Source of the DNA: an uncultured Pseudomonadota bacterium
GTDB taxonomy: Bacteria; Pseudomonadota; Alphaproteobacteria; Rs-D84
Assembly: GCA_902801125.1 (NCBI GenBank)
Contig: CADCGT010000003.1
Span: 1 to 64,000 of the forward strand
Direction: 5' to 3'
DNA length: 64,000 nt
Numbering within the stretch: the first letter of the stretch is position 1; each line of letters opens with the position of its first letter. The position numbers were made by a program, and so were the translations under genes. Shown in pieces: positions 24,520 through 32,654 of the stretch. A model generated the notes under the pieces. It worked only from the letters and a program-made list of their open reading frames with translations, was not told where the DNA came from and did no database searches.

Positions 24520-25014
24520 ATGCACAAAAAATTATTACTTGGTTTAATTGGCACAATTATCGCGGGACATGCATTTGCCGAAACAACAACGCAAACAATT
24601 CCAACGCAAAGTTATGTTGATACAAATTTTCAAACAAAAATCCCGGCCGGCACGCATGGTGCGAACAACACTGTTGTCACATACGGGGCTAATGCGGGTC
24701 AACCCCAAGAACGTTGGATTTTAGGCGAAGGAACAATGGATATGGAAGACCAAGAATTTGGATTATCATTTTATAAGAACGTACTGAATAAATTTGATTG
24801 GACCACAGGACATTTAACAGGAAATTCTTTTGGTGAATTTGATGATGACGAAGCAACAGCAGTGACCAGAGATCAGGCAGAAAATGCACTTGTAACCGCA
24901 AAAATTTTGGCATCCGCCCTTGCATATAAACAACCCAGAATGACATGTAAGCAGTGGTTGGATAATGCCGCGCACACAGACGAAAACTGTTTGCTCTGGC
25001 AATTAAATAATTAA
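24520..25014 (+). CDS. Exported YVD/WLD-motif protein, paralogue 1
   Basis: 164 residues with a signal peptide (MHKKLLLGLIGTIIAGHAFA). Mature start contains TQSYVDTNFQTKIPAG; the C-terminus is TCKQWLDNAAHTDENCLLWQL. Both ends match the proteins at 39950-40465 and 54382-55701, while the middles differ, so this is a modular family with a conserved C-terminal, two-cysteine cap. I know no function. A C-terminal motif this conserved on variable exported proteins could be a sorting, assembly or capping signal. AAAGGGGAG stands before the ATG; the leader looks like an attenuator. Confidence 0.8.
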   Translation: MHKKLLLGLIGTIIAGHAFAETTTQTIPTQSYVDTNFQTKIPAGTHGANNTVVTYGANAGQPQERWILGEGTMDMEDQEFGLSFYKNVLNKFDWTTGHLTGNSFGEFDDDEATAVTRDQAENALVTAKILASALAYKQPRMTCKQWLDNAAHTDENCLLWQLNN

Positions 25015-25019
25015 CGTGG

Positions 25020-26048
25020 TTATTTCAATTTATCGGACAATTCTGCAATCGCAATCGCGTACCAATTTGAATTGTTCCATTTTTTAATGCGGTAAAAATT
25101 TGGATATGTTAAATATGCGGTAATTACCGGACGCGGGGCGACATCGGAATCCGGCGCGAAATCGTCCGCCGAATTTGACCGCAAATTCGCCACGTCTGCA
25201 ACAAGGCCCGCCACCATATTACCCGTTGGAATTGGACCGCCGTCCGCGTTCAAAACACCATAGTTTGCCCATTCGGTCAATGTCTTTTTGGTTTTGCCAT
25301 CCAAAACAGATGTATCAAAATCCGCCGGCAAAATAACACGCCGCACAATGCGTTCGTTTTTATTCCAACCCAATTTATTCAGGTAATTTCCCGCACTGGC
25401 CATCGCATCACCGACACTGTCGATAATATCGACACGGCCGTCCCCGTTGCCGTCAACGCCATATAGCTCCAATGTTGTTGGAATAAATTGAAAATGGCCC
25501 ATGGCACCGGCCCAACTGCCCCTTGTATTATTTATATCTAATTTATTATCGTCGGCAATTTTCATCAATGCCAATAATTGTTCGGTAAAAAACTTTTCAC
25601 GCCGGCCATCATAAATCAGTGTAAAAAACGCATCAACCAGGCGGTGCCGCGCCTTGACTTCGCCATAGTTTGATTCCATGCCCCAAAACGCCAAAATCAC
25701 ATGCGGCGGCAATCCATAAATTTCTTCGGTGCGCGCCAACAAAGTTGGATATTTCGCACGCATTTGACGGCCACGCGCAACGCGCGTAGAATTTACCGTG
25801 CGTGCCAAATATTCATCCAACGTCAATTTGAATTCAGATTGATTTTTATCGCTGCGCACAATGGATGGAATAAACGCCGGATTTCGCAGTGTTGCGTTGA
25901 TTGTATCCGTCGATATATTTTTTGCCGCCGCACGCGTGCGGATATTTTCAATAACAGAATTCCAACGGTCCATATCAAACGCACCCGTGTCAGAAAACGC
26001 CGGTAAACAAAACAATAAAAATGCGACAAATGTCACGGCACGCCGCAT
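25020..26048 (-). CDS. mltB: Lytic murein transglycosylase, MltB-like (SLT_2)
   Basis: 342 residues. Cleaves peptidoglycan to 1,6-anhydro-muropeptides in the periplasm. A signal peptide (cleaved near SDTG, no lipobox, so soluble) is followed by the SLT_2 domain: catalytic Glu125 in AFWGMESNYG, then SWAGAMGHFQFIPTTLELYGVD and the D-rich GDGRVDIIDSVGDAMASAGNYL. The C-terminal part (AYLTYPNFYRIKKWNNSNWYAIAIAEL) is the usual end of MltB family proteins. Stands 13 bases downstream of a barrel gene. It may open the wall for the secretion apparatus, but housekeeping turnover is equally likely. Confidence 0.93.
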   Translation of the reverse strand: MRRAVTFVAFLLFCLPAFSDTGAFDMDRWNSVIENIRTRAAAKNISTDTINATLRNPAFIPSIVRSDKNQSEFKLTLDEYLARTVNSTRVARGRQMRAKYPTLLARTEEIYGLPPHVILAFWGMESNYGEVKARHRLVDAFFTLIYDGRREKFFTEQLLALMKIADDNKLDINNTRGSWAGAMGHFQFIPTTLELYGVDGNGDGRVDIIDSVGDAMASAGNYLNKLGWNKNERIVRRVILPADFDTSVLDGKTKKTLTEWANYGVLNADGGPIPTGNMVAGLVADVANLRSNSADDFAPDSDVAPRPVITAYLTYPNFYRIKKWNNSNWYAIAIAELSDKLK

Positions 26049-26061
26049 AACAACACCCCCA

Positions 26062-27582
26062 TTAAAATGCGTATTTAATACCCAAATGCAATCCGAATGA
26101 TTGCCAATTGGCTTCCTTTAAAGAATTACTAACATTTTCTGTATGTGCGGGAACGGTTTGCAAATATGGGAAACCATTTTCGTCGACCATGTATTGACCG
26201 TTTTCGTCCATTACAAATTCTGTGTATTCGGCGATGTAAAGTTTGCCCGGTATTTTTCCAACATGAAACATATTTGTATCCACACGCAACGCCAATTGCA
26301 ACCGCGACGACAGGCGCAGATTATATTCCAATTCGGCGGCGTATGCGTATGCGCCGTTTGAACCTTCGTCAAGGAAACTTGGACTCTGTTGCCAATCGGT
26401 GCGGTTCGGCCAAATACCTTCGGATGAATATTTCGGAAGGCTGACCTGGAAATAAAAACGCAATTTGTCCGCCAATGTCATTTGCTTTTCAATTTCAAAT
26501 CCGATGTAAAAACCACTCCATGTAGTGTTGTAAATGTGTGTCACACCACCAACCTTAATCGGGCCGTCGCCACCAATGATTACACAATCGCCCTCTGGGA
26601 CACCCCACGGAATCAATCCCATAGAAGAATCATAATCGGTGGTTGAAATTAAATTACCCAACGATGTGACATAACCACTGGTCGTGCCATTTTGAACAAC
26701 AACCTTGATATCTTCGGGGCCCATACAAACCTGGTACCATTCGTCCGGTGGCGTCACATCAATTGGCATAGAATAATAATTGCCCGATTCGTCACCATAA
26801 ACATATTCGCCCAAATTCGTCATAAGGGGTAAATATATACCCTGGTTCGGATACAGGTGGTCAGACATCTTTAAATCGTGTTTGAAAATTTCGTACCCAA
26901 CAACCGGCGACAATTTCCACCCGCCAATATCCCAAATATGGTGCGCCCCAAGTCCAACACGCAAATGATGCGAACGCCCCGATTGGTCACCCATAGATAT
27001 TGTAAATATACCTTCGTTTGGACGCGCCCAATCGTATGGTTCCAAATCATAATCCATGGACAGGCCGCCATGTGACATATCGCCATAGGTATATTCACCA
27101 AACGCAAACATATCAAAACTGCGCAACGAAAAATTATGACGCGCACCGACGGTAGCCTCGTTAAAAACCATATCGTCCCATTTCAGGATTGAATTTACAC
27201 CCGTTTTAAAATCGAAATCTGCAAACCGACGCGAATAACCACCATATATGTATGTAGACCGTTCAATATCCGTCGTTGTCGCAACACCGTTTACCGTCAT
27301 TGCGCCCGAATTTGTATATGTCATGCCATCGACATATTCGGCAACATCGGGTGCCTTTTTATATTCATTGCGATATGTATATGTGCGGGTGCCTACAACC
27401 TGTTTCGACCCGGATGGGCCAACGTATTTTGTATAGCCCTTGTTCGCGTATTCGCCATAATTCAACTGATTAGAATTTGATTTCGCGTTTTTTTGATAAT
27501 AAACCGGCACCCCTTCATTCGCGCCAAATGCCGCAAAATGAATCAAAACCGCCGGTAAAAACGAAAATAACGCCTTTCTCAT
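26062..27582 (-). CDS. Outer-membrane beta-barrel protein, 506 residues
   Basis: A signal peptide (MRKALFSFLPAVLIHFAAFGA) is followed by a Tyr-rich N-terminal region (YGEYANKGYTKYVG) and many alternating strands: STYIYGGYSRRFADFDF, HLRVGLGAHHIWDIGGWKLSPVVGY, FYIGFEIEKQM, LQLALRVDTNMFHV. It ends GLHLGIKYAF with terminal Phe. A long loop with two cysteines (VCMGPEDIK...GDCVIIGG) lies near 300-360, and an unusual acidic repeat MDENGQYMVDENG near 465. The pattern resembles omptin-size or autotransporter-size barrels, but no catalytic residues can be assigned. Confidence 0.82.
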   Translation of the reverse strand: MRKALFSFLPAVLIHFAAFGANEGVPVYYQKNAKSNSNQLNYGEYANKGYTKYVGPSGSKQVVGTRTYTYRNEYKKAPDVAEYVDGMTYTNSGAMTVNGVATTTDIERSTYIYGGYSRRFADFDFKTGVNSILKWDDMVFNEATVGARHNFSLRSFDMFAFGEYTYGDMSHGGLSMDYDLEPYDWARPNEGIFTISMGDQSGRSHHLRVGLGAHHIWDIGGWKLSPVVGYEIFKHDLKMSDHLYPNQGIYLPLMTNLGEYVYGDESGNYYSMPIDVTPPDEWYQVCMGPEDIKVVVQNGTTSGYVTSLGNLISTTDYDSSMGLIPWGVPEGDCVIIGGDGPIKVGGVTHIYNTTWSGFYIGFEIEKQMTLADKLRFYFQVSLPKYSSEGIWPNRTDWQQSPSFLDEGSNGAYAYAAELEYNLRLSSRLQLALRVDTNMFHVGKIPGKLYIAEYTEFVMDENGQYMVDENGFPYLQTVPAHTENVSNSLKEANWQSFGLHLGIKYAF

Positions 27583-27597
27583 TCCTGTTCTTGGGTC

Positions 27598-27606
27598 ATT
27601 ATATCA
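27598..27606 (-). promoter_or_regulatory. Extended -10 promoter TGATATAAT for the 506-residue barrel
   Basis: Minus-strand TGATATAAT 16-24 bases before the ATG; the text from -10 to the start (TGATATAATG-CCCAAGAA) closely matches that before the barrel at 8468. Confidence 0.65.
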
Positions 27607-27676
27607 CAATTAAAAAAATATATAAAGCAAATTTATTACTTGCCCTTTGGCGGGTTGGTTGTAATATATTCGGGCC

Positions 27677-28732
27677 ATGAATAAAGCCCATAATATCTAT
27701 ATCCATGTTCCGTTTTGCGTTCAAAAGTGTAAATACTGCGCGTTTTTTTCGCGGGCATGCGGCACGCCAAATTGGGATGAATACGCGAATTCTATAATCG
27801 GCGAAGTCGAACATTTTTCACGCATTTTGGGGCGGATTCAGGTTCCGACAATATTTTTTGGTGGTGGAACGCCGTCTTTGATGCCGGTATGGGTTTTTAC
27901 AAAAATTATAGATTCAATTCGCAAAAACTTTGAAGTGAACACCAATGCCGAAATTACAATCGAATCCAATCCCGGCACGATAGATGAAAATAAACTTGGC
28001 GAATTTTGTGCGGCGGGCGTAAACAGGCTGTCCATCGGGGTGCAATCTTTTGATGACGATAAATTAAAATTCTTGGGTCGCATTCACAACGCAAACGATG
28101 CGCGCACATTGATAGATGCCGCAATTAAACGCGGCATTCGCGTGTCGGCCGATTTTATTTATGGGCTGCCCGGCGACACCACCAAAGATGTTATCGATAT
28201 ATGTAATGAAATAAATAAAATTGGTTTGACACATTGTTCTTTGTATGAATTGACAATTGAACCAGACACAGCCTTTGGAAAAATGGAACTGGCCATGCCG
28301 GATAATGATACAATGGCGGAAATGTATATTGCGATTGAAAATAATTTGAACATTCCGCGGTACGAGGTTTCAAACTATGCCGCGGCCGGCTACGAATGTC
28401 GGCACAACCAAAATGTATGGGACGGTGAACCGTATATTGGCATTGGAATTGGCGCGGCGGGACGCGTATTTATGGACAATGTGTGGTATGAAGAATTGGG
28501 TGGGGGAAAAATGTTTCAACCCATGTCGGATGACGCGCGCGCCATTGAACGCGTGATAACCGGCATGCGAACGATGCGCGGCGTGCGCATGGACAGCGCA
28601 ACAAAAAAAATATTAAATTTGGAATTTGCAAAATCACATACTGATATGGTAATGTTTTCGGGTGACCGATTGCACGCAACAAAAAGTGGCATTTTGGTCT
28701 TGGATGATTTAATAGAAAAATTGGTGAAGTAA
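27677..28732 (+). CDS. hemW: Radical SAM heme chaperone HemW
   Basis: 351 residues. HemW binds heme and delivers it to haem proteins; it resembles coproporphyrinogen dehydrogenase but is not one. The cluster motif is Cys14-x3-Cys18-x2-Cys21 in HVPFCVQKCKYCAF, with the extra Phe/Ala after the third Cys typical of HemW. GGGTPS, the ESNPG strand, RLSIGVQSFDDDKLKFLGRIH and DFIYGLPGDT follow, then the HemW C-terminal domain (YEVSNYA; ECRHNQNVWDGEPYIGIG). No clear ribosome site stands before the ATG; the overlap with the M13 gene (one-base gap) suggests coupling. Confidence 0.94.
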   Translation: MNKAHNIYIHVPFCVQKCKYCAFFSRACGTPNWDEYANSIIGEVEHFSRILGRIQVPTIFFGGGTPSLMPVWVFTKIIDSIRKNFEVNTNAEITIESNPGTIDENKLGEFCAAGVNRLSIGVQSFDDDKLKFLGRIHNANDARTLIDAAIKRGIRVSADFIYGLPGDTTKDVIDICNEINKIGLTHCSLYELTIEPDTAFGKMELAMPDNDTMAEMYIAIENNLNIPRYEVSNYAAAGYECRHNQNVWDGEPYIGIGIGAAGRVFMDNVWYEELGGGKMFQPMSDDARAIERVITGMRTMRGVRMDSATKKILNLEFAKSHTDMVMFSGDRLHATKSGILVLDDLIEKLVK

Positions 28733-28733
28733 A

Positions 28734-30722
28734 ATGCGACATACATGGTTAAATATTTTGGGAACAATCGCCGTTGTGGCGTCTGTAATATTTGCAATAA
28801 AAATCAAGGGGGAAAAAGTAATGAACACGGGTATAAAAATCGACAGCGTTGAAACATCGGTAAATCCGGCGGATGATTTTTTTGACTATGCGACACTGCG
28901 TTGGCGGCGTGCAAATCCGATTCCGGATGATTATGTGCGATATGGTGCATTTGAAATACTGCATGATACAAATTTGAATCGCGTGCGCGAAATTGCCGAA
29001 AAAGACACGGGCAAAATTGGAACACTGTATAAAATTGCAATGGACGAAGCGCGCCTTAATACCGACGGTGTTGTTGGGGCAAAAAAATACTTTGATGAAA
29101 TTGACGCAATAAAAAGCAAAGACGAATTGCCGGAATACCTTGGGCGTATGCATGGATTTATATCTTCGTTTTGGGGGGACAGCGTTGGTTTGGATGAACG
29201 CGACAGCGAACATTACCTTTATAACATTCACCAAGGTGGAATCGGATTGCCACGCGATTACTATTTTGACGATGACGCGCGCACGGCGGATATTCGCAAA
29301 AAGTATGTCGATTTTATTTCCAAACAATTAAAAAATTTTGGTGTCAATGCGGATGCAAAAAAAATCTATGCATTAGAAGAACGCATGGCAAAATCTTTCC
29401 ACACCAAAGAGGTTTTACGTGACCCACATGCAAACTATCACAAAATGTCGCGTGATGAATTTGTGCGCGAAATTGCCGGTTTTGATTGGAAAAAATATTT
29501 TGATGTGCGTGGCGCAAACGCGGCCGAATTTATAAACGCCGGTCAACCAAATGCAATTCGTGAATCGGTGAAAATTATAAATGATTCAGATTTGGATTTG
29601 ATAAAATCGTATCTTAAATATCGTGTGATTTTGGCGGCCGATACATTTATGGACGACAAAACATACGATATATCGTTTGATTTCTTTAATCGTGAAATGT
29701 CCGGGCAAAAAGAAAAAAAGCCGCGTTGGAAACGCGCCATCGCGATGCTGGATGACACATTGGGCGAAGAAATTGGTCGCATATATGTTGAAAAATATTT
29801 CTCGGCGGGTGCAAAAAGACGTATGGAACAATTGGTTGAAAACCTGCGCAGGGCATACAAAATGCGAATTGAAAAATTGGATTGGATGTCGGATGATACG
29901 CGCGGGCGCGCAATTGAAAAACTGGACGCGTTTCGTGCCAAGATTGGATACCCCGACAAATGGCGTGATTATTCAAAAATGAATATTGATGCAAATGAAA
30001 GTTTGTTTGAAAATATGATGCGTGTCGCAAAATTCGAAGACGATTTTTGGATGGAAAAAATCGGTCAAGAAAAAGATCCAACAATTTGGTATATGAATGC
30101 GCATGAAATCAACGCATACTATGACCCATCTGCGAACGAGATTTGTTTTCCCGCGGGCATATTGCAACCACCATTCTTTGATATGAATGCCGACGATGCA
30201 TTTAACTATGGTGCGATTGGTGCGGTTATCGGGCACGAAATGACGCATGGGTTTGATGATATGGGACGGCATTTTGATGCGAATGGAAATATGCGCGATT
30301 GGTGGACCGCGGATGACGCCGCCGCGTTCGAAGCACGCGCCGATGTTATGCGCAAATTCTTTGATAACATTTTGGTTGCGCCAAACACGCACGCAAACGG
30401 GACATTTACATTGGGTGAAAATTTGGCGGATTATGGTGGTGTGACAATCGCGTACACTGCATATAAAAACTTTGGACGCGAATCAGGTGTTGTTCAAAAC
30501 TTTACACCCGACATGCGGTTCTTTATCGCATACGCGGGCGTGTGGGCGGGACACATTCGCCCAGAACAGGTTATTGTTCAAACGAAAACAAACGAACATT
30601 CATTAAATCGTTGGCGCGTAAATGGAATTTTGCCGCACATAGATGCATGGTATGATGCGTTTAATGTGGATACGAAAAATAAACTGTATGTTGCACCGGA
30701 AAAACGCGTGCGGCTTTGGTAG
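28734..30722 (+). CDS. pepO: M13 family zinc metallopeptidase (PepO/neprilysin-like), membrane anchored
   Basis: 662 residues. An N-terminal hydrophobic anchor (about 5-22) suggests an inner-membrane protein with the catalytic part in the periplasm. The large M13 N-terminal domain is followed by NAYYDPSANEICFPAGILQPP, the zinc site GHEMTH (His501, Glu502, His505) and the third ligand in ENLADYGG (near 562), ending with the conserved ...VDTKNKLYVAPEKRVRLW, equivalent to the Cys-Arg-Leu-Trp end of the family. Cleaves oligopeptides. It begins one base after the hemW stop. Its TAG stop adjoins repeat copy B. Confidence 0.94.
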   Translation: MRHTWLNILGTIAVVASVIFAIKIKGEKVMNTGIKIDSVETSVNPADDFFDYATLRWRRANPIPDDYVRYGAFEILHDTNLNRVREIAEKDTGKIGTLYKIAMDEARLNTDGVVGAKKYFDEIDAIKSKDELPEYLGRMHGFISSFWGDSVGLDERDSEHYLYNIHQGGIGLPRDYYFDDDARTADIRKKYVDFISKQLKNFGVNADAKKIYALEERMAKSFHTKEVLRDPHANYHKMSRDEFVREIAGFDWKKYFDVRGANAAEFINAGQPNAIRESVKIINDSDLDLIKSYLKYRVILAADTFMDDKTYDISFDFFNREMSGQKEKKPRWKRAIAMLDDTLGEEIGRIYVEKYFSAGAKRRMEQLVENLRRAYKMRIEKLDWMSDDTRGRAIEKLDAFRAKIGYPDKWRDYSKMNIDANESLFENMMRVAKFEDDFWMEKIGQEKDPTIWYMNAHEINAYYDPSANEICFPAGILQPPFFDMNADDAFNYGAIGAVIGHEMTHGFDDMGRHFDANGNMRDWWTADDAAAFEARADVMRKFFDNILVAPNTHANGTFTLGENLADYGGVTIAYTAYKNFGRESGVVQNFTPDMRFFIAYAGVWAGHIRPEQVIVQTKTNEHSLNRWRVNGILPHIDAWYDAFNVDTKNKLYVAPEKRVRLW

Positions 30723-30724
30723 AA

Positions 30725-30861
30725 AGTGGTTAGTGTTAGTGGTTAGTGTTAGTGGATAGTGTAAGTGGTTAGTAAAACCTGGAATCATTTCGTAATTGTG
30801 AACAAATTCCAGGAATTACTAACCACTATCAATTTGCACTAATCACTAACACTAACCACTA
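30725..30861. repeat. TTAGTG-unit intergenic repeat, copy B, with central palindrome
   Basis: Forward units (about 30725-30772), then CCTGGAAT (30778-30785) and ATTCCAGG (30806-30813) as an inner hairpin around TTTCGTAATTGTGAAC, then reverse units to 30861. The last three bases are the stop (TAG) of the minus-strand ihfA gene. The centre is about 80 percent like copy A by eye. Confidence 0.85.
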
Positions 30862-31146
30862 TTTCTTTGATACGCGGGCGCGAAATTCATTGCATGGACG
30901 GAATGTTGCAACGCGACGGGCGGAAACTATTGCGGCCTCGCCTGTTTTGGGGTTGCGCGCGACACGCGCCGATTTGTCCAGAATTTTAAATGTCCCAAAA
31001 CCGGAAAATTTAACCTCTTCCCCGTTGATAAGAGATTCGCAAATCTCGTCAAAAATTATGTCTATCAATTTCCCAGATTGGGACGCCGTGAACCCAAATT
31101 CATCACGCAGTTTCATTGCCAAATCATTTCTTGTTATTGTTGCCAT
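30859..31146 (-). CDS. ihfA: Integration host factor alpha-like DNA-bending protein
   Basis: 95 residues of the HU/IHF fold. The N-terminal helices (TRNDLAMKLRDEFGFTASQSGKLIDIIFDEICESL) and the arm VKFSGFGTF ... ARNPKTGEAAIVSARRVATFRP are typical; the intercalating Pro sits in RNPKTG. Position directly after fabH, as in other alphaproteobacteria, favours IhfA over HU. It bends DNA and helps shape promoters and recombination complexes. The gene ends in repeat copy B. Confidence 0.85.
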   Translation of the reverse strand: MATITRNDLAMKLRDEFGFTASQSGKLIDIIFDEICESLINGEEVKFSGFGTFKILDKSARVARNPKTGEAAIVSARRVATFRPCNEFRARVSKK

Positions 31147-31167
31147 TTCTTTTACCCCTTTTTGTAT

Positions 31168-32106
31168 TTATACCCTTATCAGTGTCGCACCCCAGGTCAG
31201 ACCACTGCCAAACGCGGGATACAAAACCAACTGGCCATGTTTAATTATTTTGTTATCGAATGCGTATGCCAACGCCAACGCGCCGGACGCCCCCGATGTA
31301 TTTGCATGCCGGTCCACCGTCACCAATATTTTTTCCATCGGAAACCCAAGGCGCGCCGCACACGATTGAATAATCCTGATGTTTGCCTGGTGCGGCACAA
31401 TCCAGTCTATGTCATCCTGGGTAATGCCGGCGTGATCCATAATATAACGTGCCGCATCCGGCATCAAAGATACCGCCATTTTATATGTTTCCGGGCCGTT
31501 CATAATAATTCTGTGGTCTGGGGATCCATGCAACATATTGAACATCTTGCCATCCGCCATAACAACCGTATCGATTATGCCAGAATAACTTGAAGTGCTG
31601 CGTTCAAAAATCAGTGCGCCCGCGCCGTCCCCAAACAAAACCGCCGTTGACCGGTCGGTCATATCAACAAAGCGCGACATTTTTTCCGCACCAACAATCA
31701 TAATGCGTTCATGCATGCCGGCGGTAAAGAACCCGCGTGCGCAATGCAGGGCATATATAAACCCAGTGCACGCACCGCGCACATCAAACGCCGGAATATT
31801 TTTTGTTGCGCCCAGTGCACCGGATACCTGGACCGCGACAGACGGAAAATCCAATTCCGGTGTGGTTGTTGCGACAATAATCATATCAATATCGTCAATC
31901 GTCAAATTCGCATTCGCCAACGCCGCACGCGCCGCATTTGTCGCCATATCGGCCACGGTTTCGTTTTCCGCGGCAAAATGGCGTGCGCGAATACCGGTGC
32001 GTTCAACAACCCATTCATCGGTCGTATCCATCACGCGTTCAAAGTCCGCGTTTGTCATAACGCGGGATGGCAAATAAGAACCATATCCAATAAGTCTGTT
32101 TCCCAT
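31168..32106 (-). CDS. fabH: 3-oxoacyl-ACP synthase III
   Basis: 312 residues. Condenses acetyl-CoA with malonyl-ACP to start fatty-acid synthesis. The thiolase-fold triad Cys113 (RGACTGFIYAL), His239 (VPHQANIRI) and Asn269 (HANTSGAS) is intact, and TGIRARHF and GDGAGA are in place. Its promoter (32138-32165) is clear. In many alphaproteobacteria plsX precedes fabH; here plsX-rpmF lie 9 kb away on the same strand, so this operon has been split. ihfA follows after 21 bases. Confidence 0.96.
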   Translation of the reverse strand: MGNRLIGYGSYLPSRVMTNADFERVMDTTDEWVVERTGIRARHFAAENETVADMATNAARAALANANLTIDDIDMIIVATTTPELDFPSVAVQVSGALGATKNIPAFDVRGACTGFIYALHCARGFFTAGMHERIMIVGAEKMSRFVDMTDRSTAVLFGDGAGALIFERSTSSYSGIIDTVVMADGKMFNMLHGSPDHRIIMNGPETYKMAVSLMPDAARYIMDHAGITQDDIDWIVPHQANIRIIQSCAARLGFPMEKILVTVDRHANTSGASGALALAYAFDNKIIKHGQLVLYPAFGSGLTWGATLIRV

Positions 32107-32137
32107 ACTTTAAAAACCTGTATTTTTTGTGTTTAGT

Positions 32138-32165
32138 ATTATACAGATTTTAATATAACTTGCAA
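32138..32165 (-). promoter_or_regulatory. Promoter of fabH-ihfA
   Basis: Minus strand TTGCAA (32165-32160), 16-base spacer, TATAAT (32143-32138); leader of about 25 bases. Confidence 0.75.
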
Positions 32166-32197
32166 TATCAAAATCTGGGATTAAAATAAAAACGCGT

Positions 32198-32273
32198 GTC
32201 CCCATAGTTCAATTGGATAGAACAAGTTCCTCCTAAGAATTAGATGCTGGTTCGATTCCGGCTGGGGATACCA
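32198..32273 (+). tRNA. tRNA-Arg (anticodon CCT)
   Basis: Acceptor GTCCCCA pairs with TGGGGAT (G-U first pair), anticodon loop CTCCTAA carries CCT, T-arm GGTTCGATTCC and encoded CCA are present. Confidence 0.93.
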
Positions 32274-32290
32274 AGTTAAAAGGCCGAAAT

Positions 32291-32626
32291 ATGAAGAATA
32301 AAAATCGTGCGATTGGTTTGGGAATTGTGGCGGGGTTGCTGCCGCACCTGTTTTGCTGTGTATTGCCGGTGGTGTTGGGAATCCTGGGGATGATTGCCCC
32401 CGATTTTGCAGACCATAAAATCATTCCAGAATGGGCCGAAGGTTGGTTATTTGGCTTTTCAATTTTAATGTTGATACTGTCGTGGATTTTGTATTTTCAT
32501 AATCACGATTGCGGGTGCGAACATTGCGATAAAACACACCACCACCGCACCCAGATGATAATTTTAATTATTATCACGATTATAACCATCGCGGCCATCG
32601 CCGCACATATGGTGATTGAACATTAG
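32291..32626 (+). CDS. Small membrane protein with Cys pair and His/Cys-rich loop
   Basis: 111 residues with three membrane spans (about 7-35, 50-67, 88-106). The first contains LPHLFCCVLPVVLGILG, with a Cys-Cys pair like those of MerT/MerC-type metal transport proteins. A loop between spans 2 and 3 reads HNHDCGCEHCDKTHHHR, a likely metal-binding sequence. I infer transition-metal binding or transport; the ion is unknown. The start follows AAAAGGCCGAAAT, 17 bases after tRNA-Arg. The stop TAG is the first part of repeat copy D. Confidence 0.72.
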   Translation: MKNKNRAIGLGIVAGLLPHLFCCVLPVVLGILGMIAPDFADHKIIPEWAEGWLFGFSILMLILSWILYFHNHDCGCEHCDKTHHHRTQMIILIIITIITIAAIAAHMVIEH

Positions 32627-32654
32627 TGGTTAGTGTTAGTCAGTCACGACCGGT
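32624..32654. repeat. TTAGTG-unit intergenic repeat, copy D
   Basis: TAGTGGTTAGTGTTAGTC followed by AGTCACGACCGG, the opening of the GC-rich hairpin module of copies A and G, truncated where the next gene ends. The first TAG is the stop codon of the membrane-protein gene. Confidence 0.75.
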
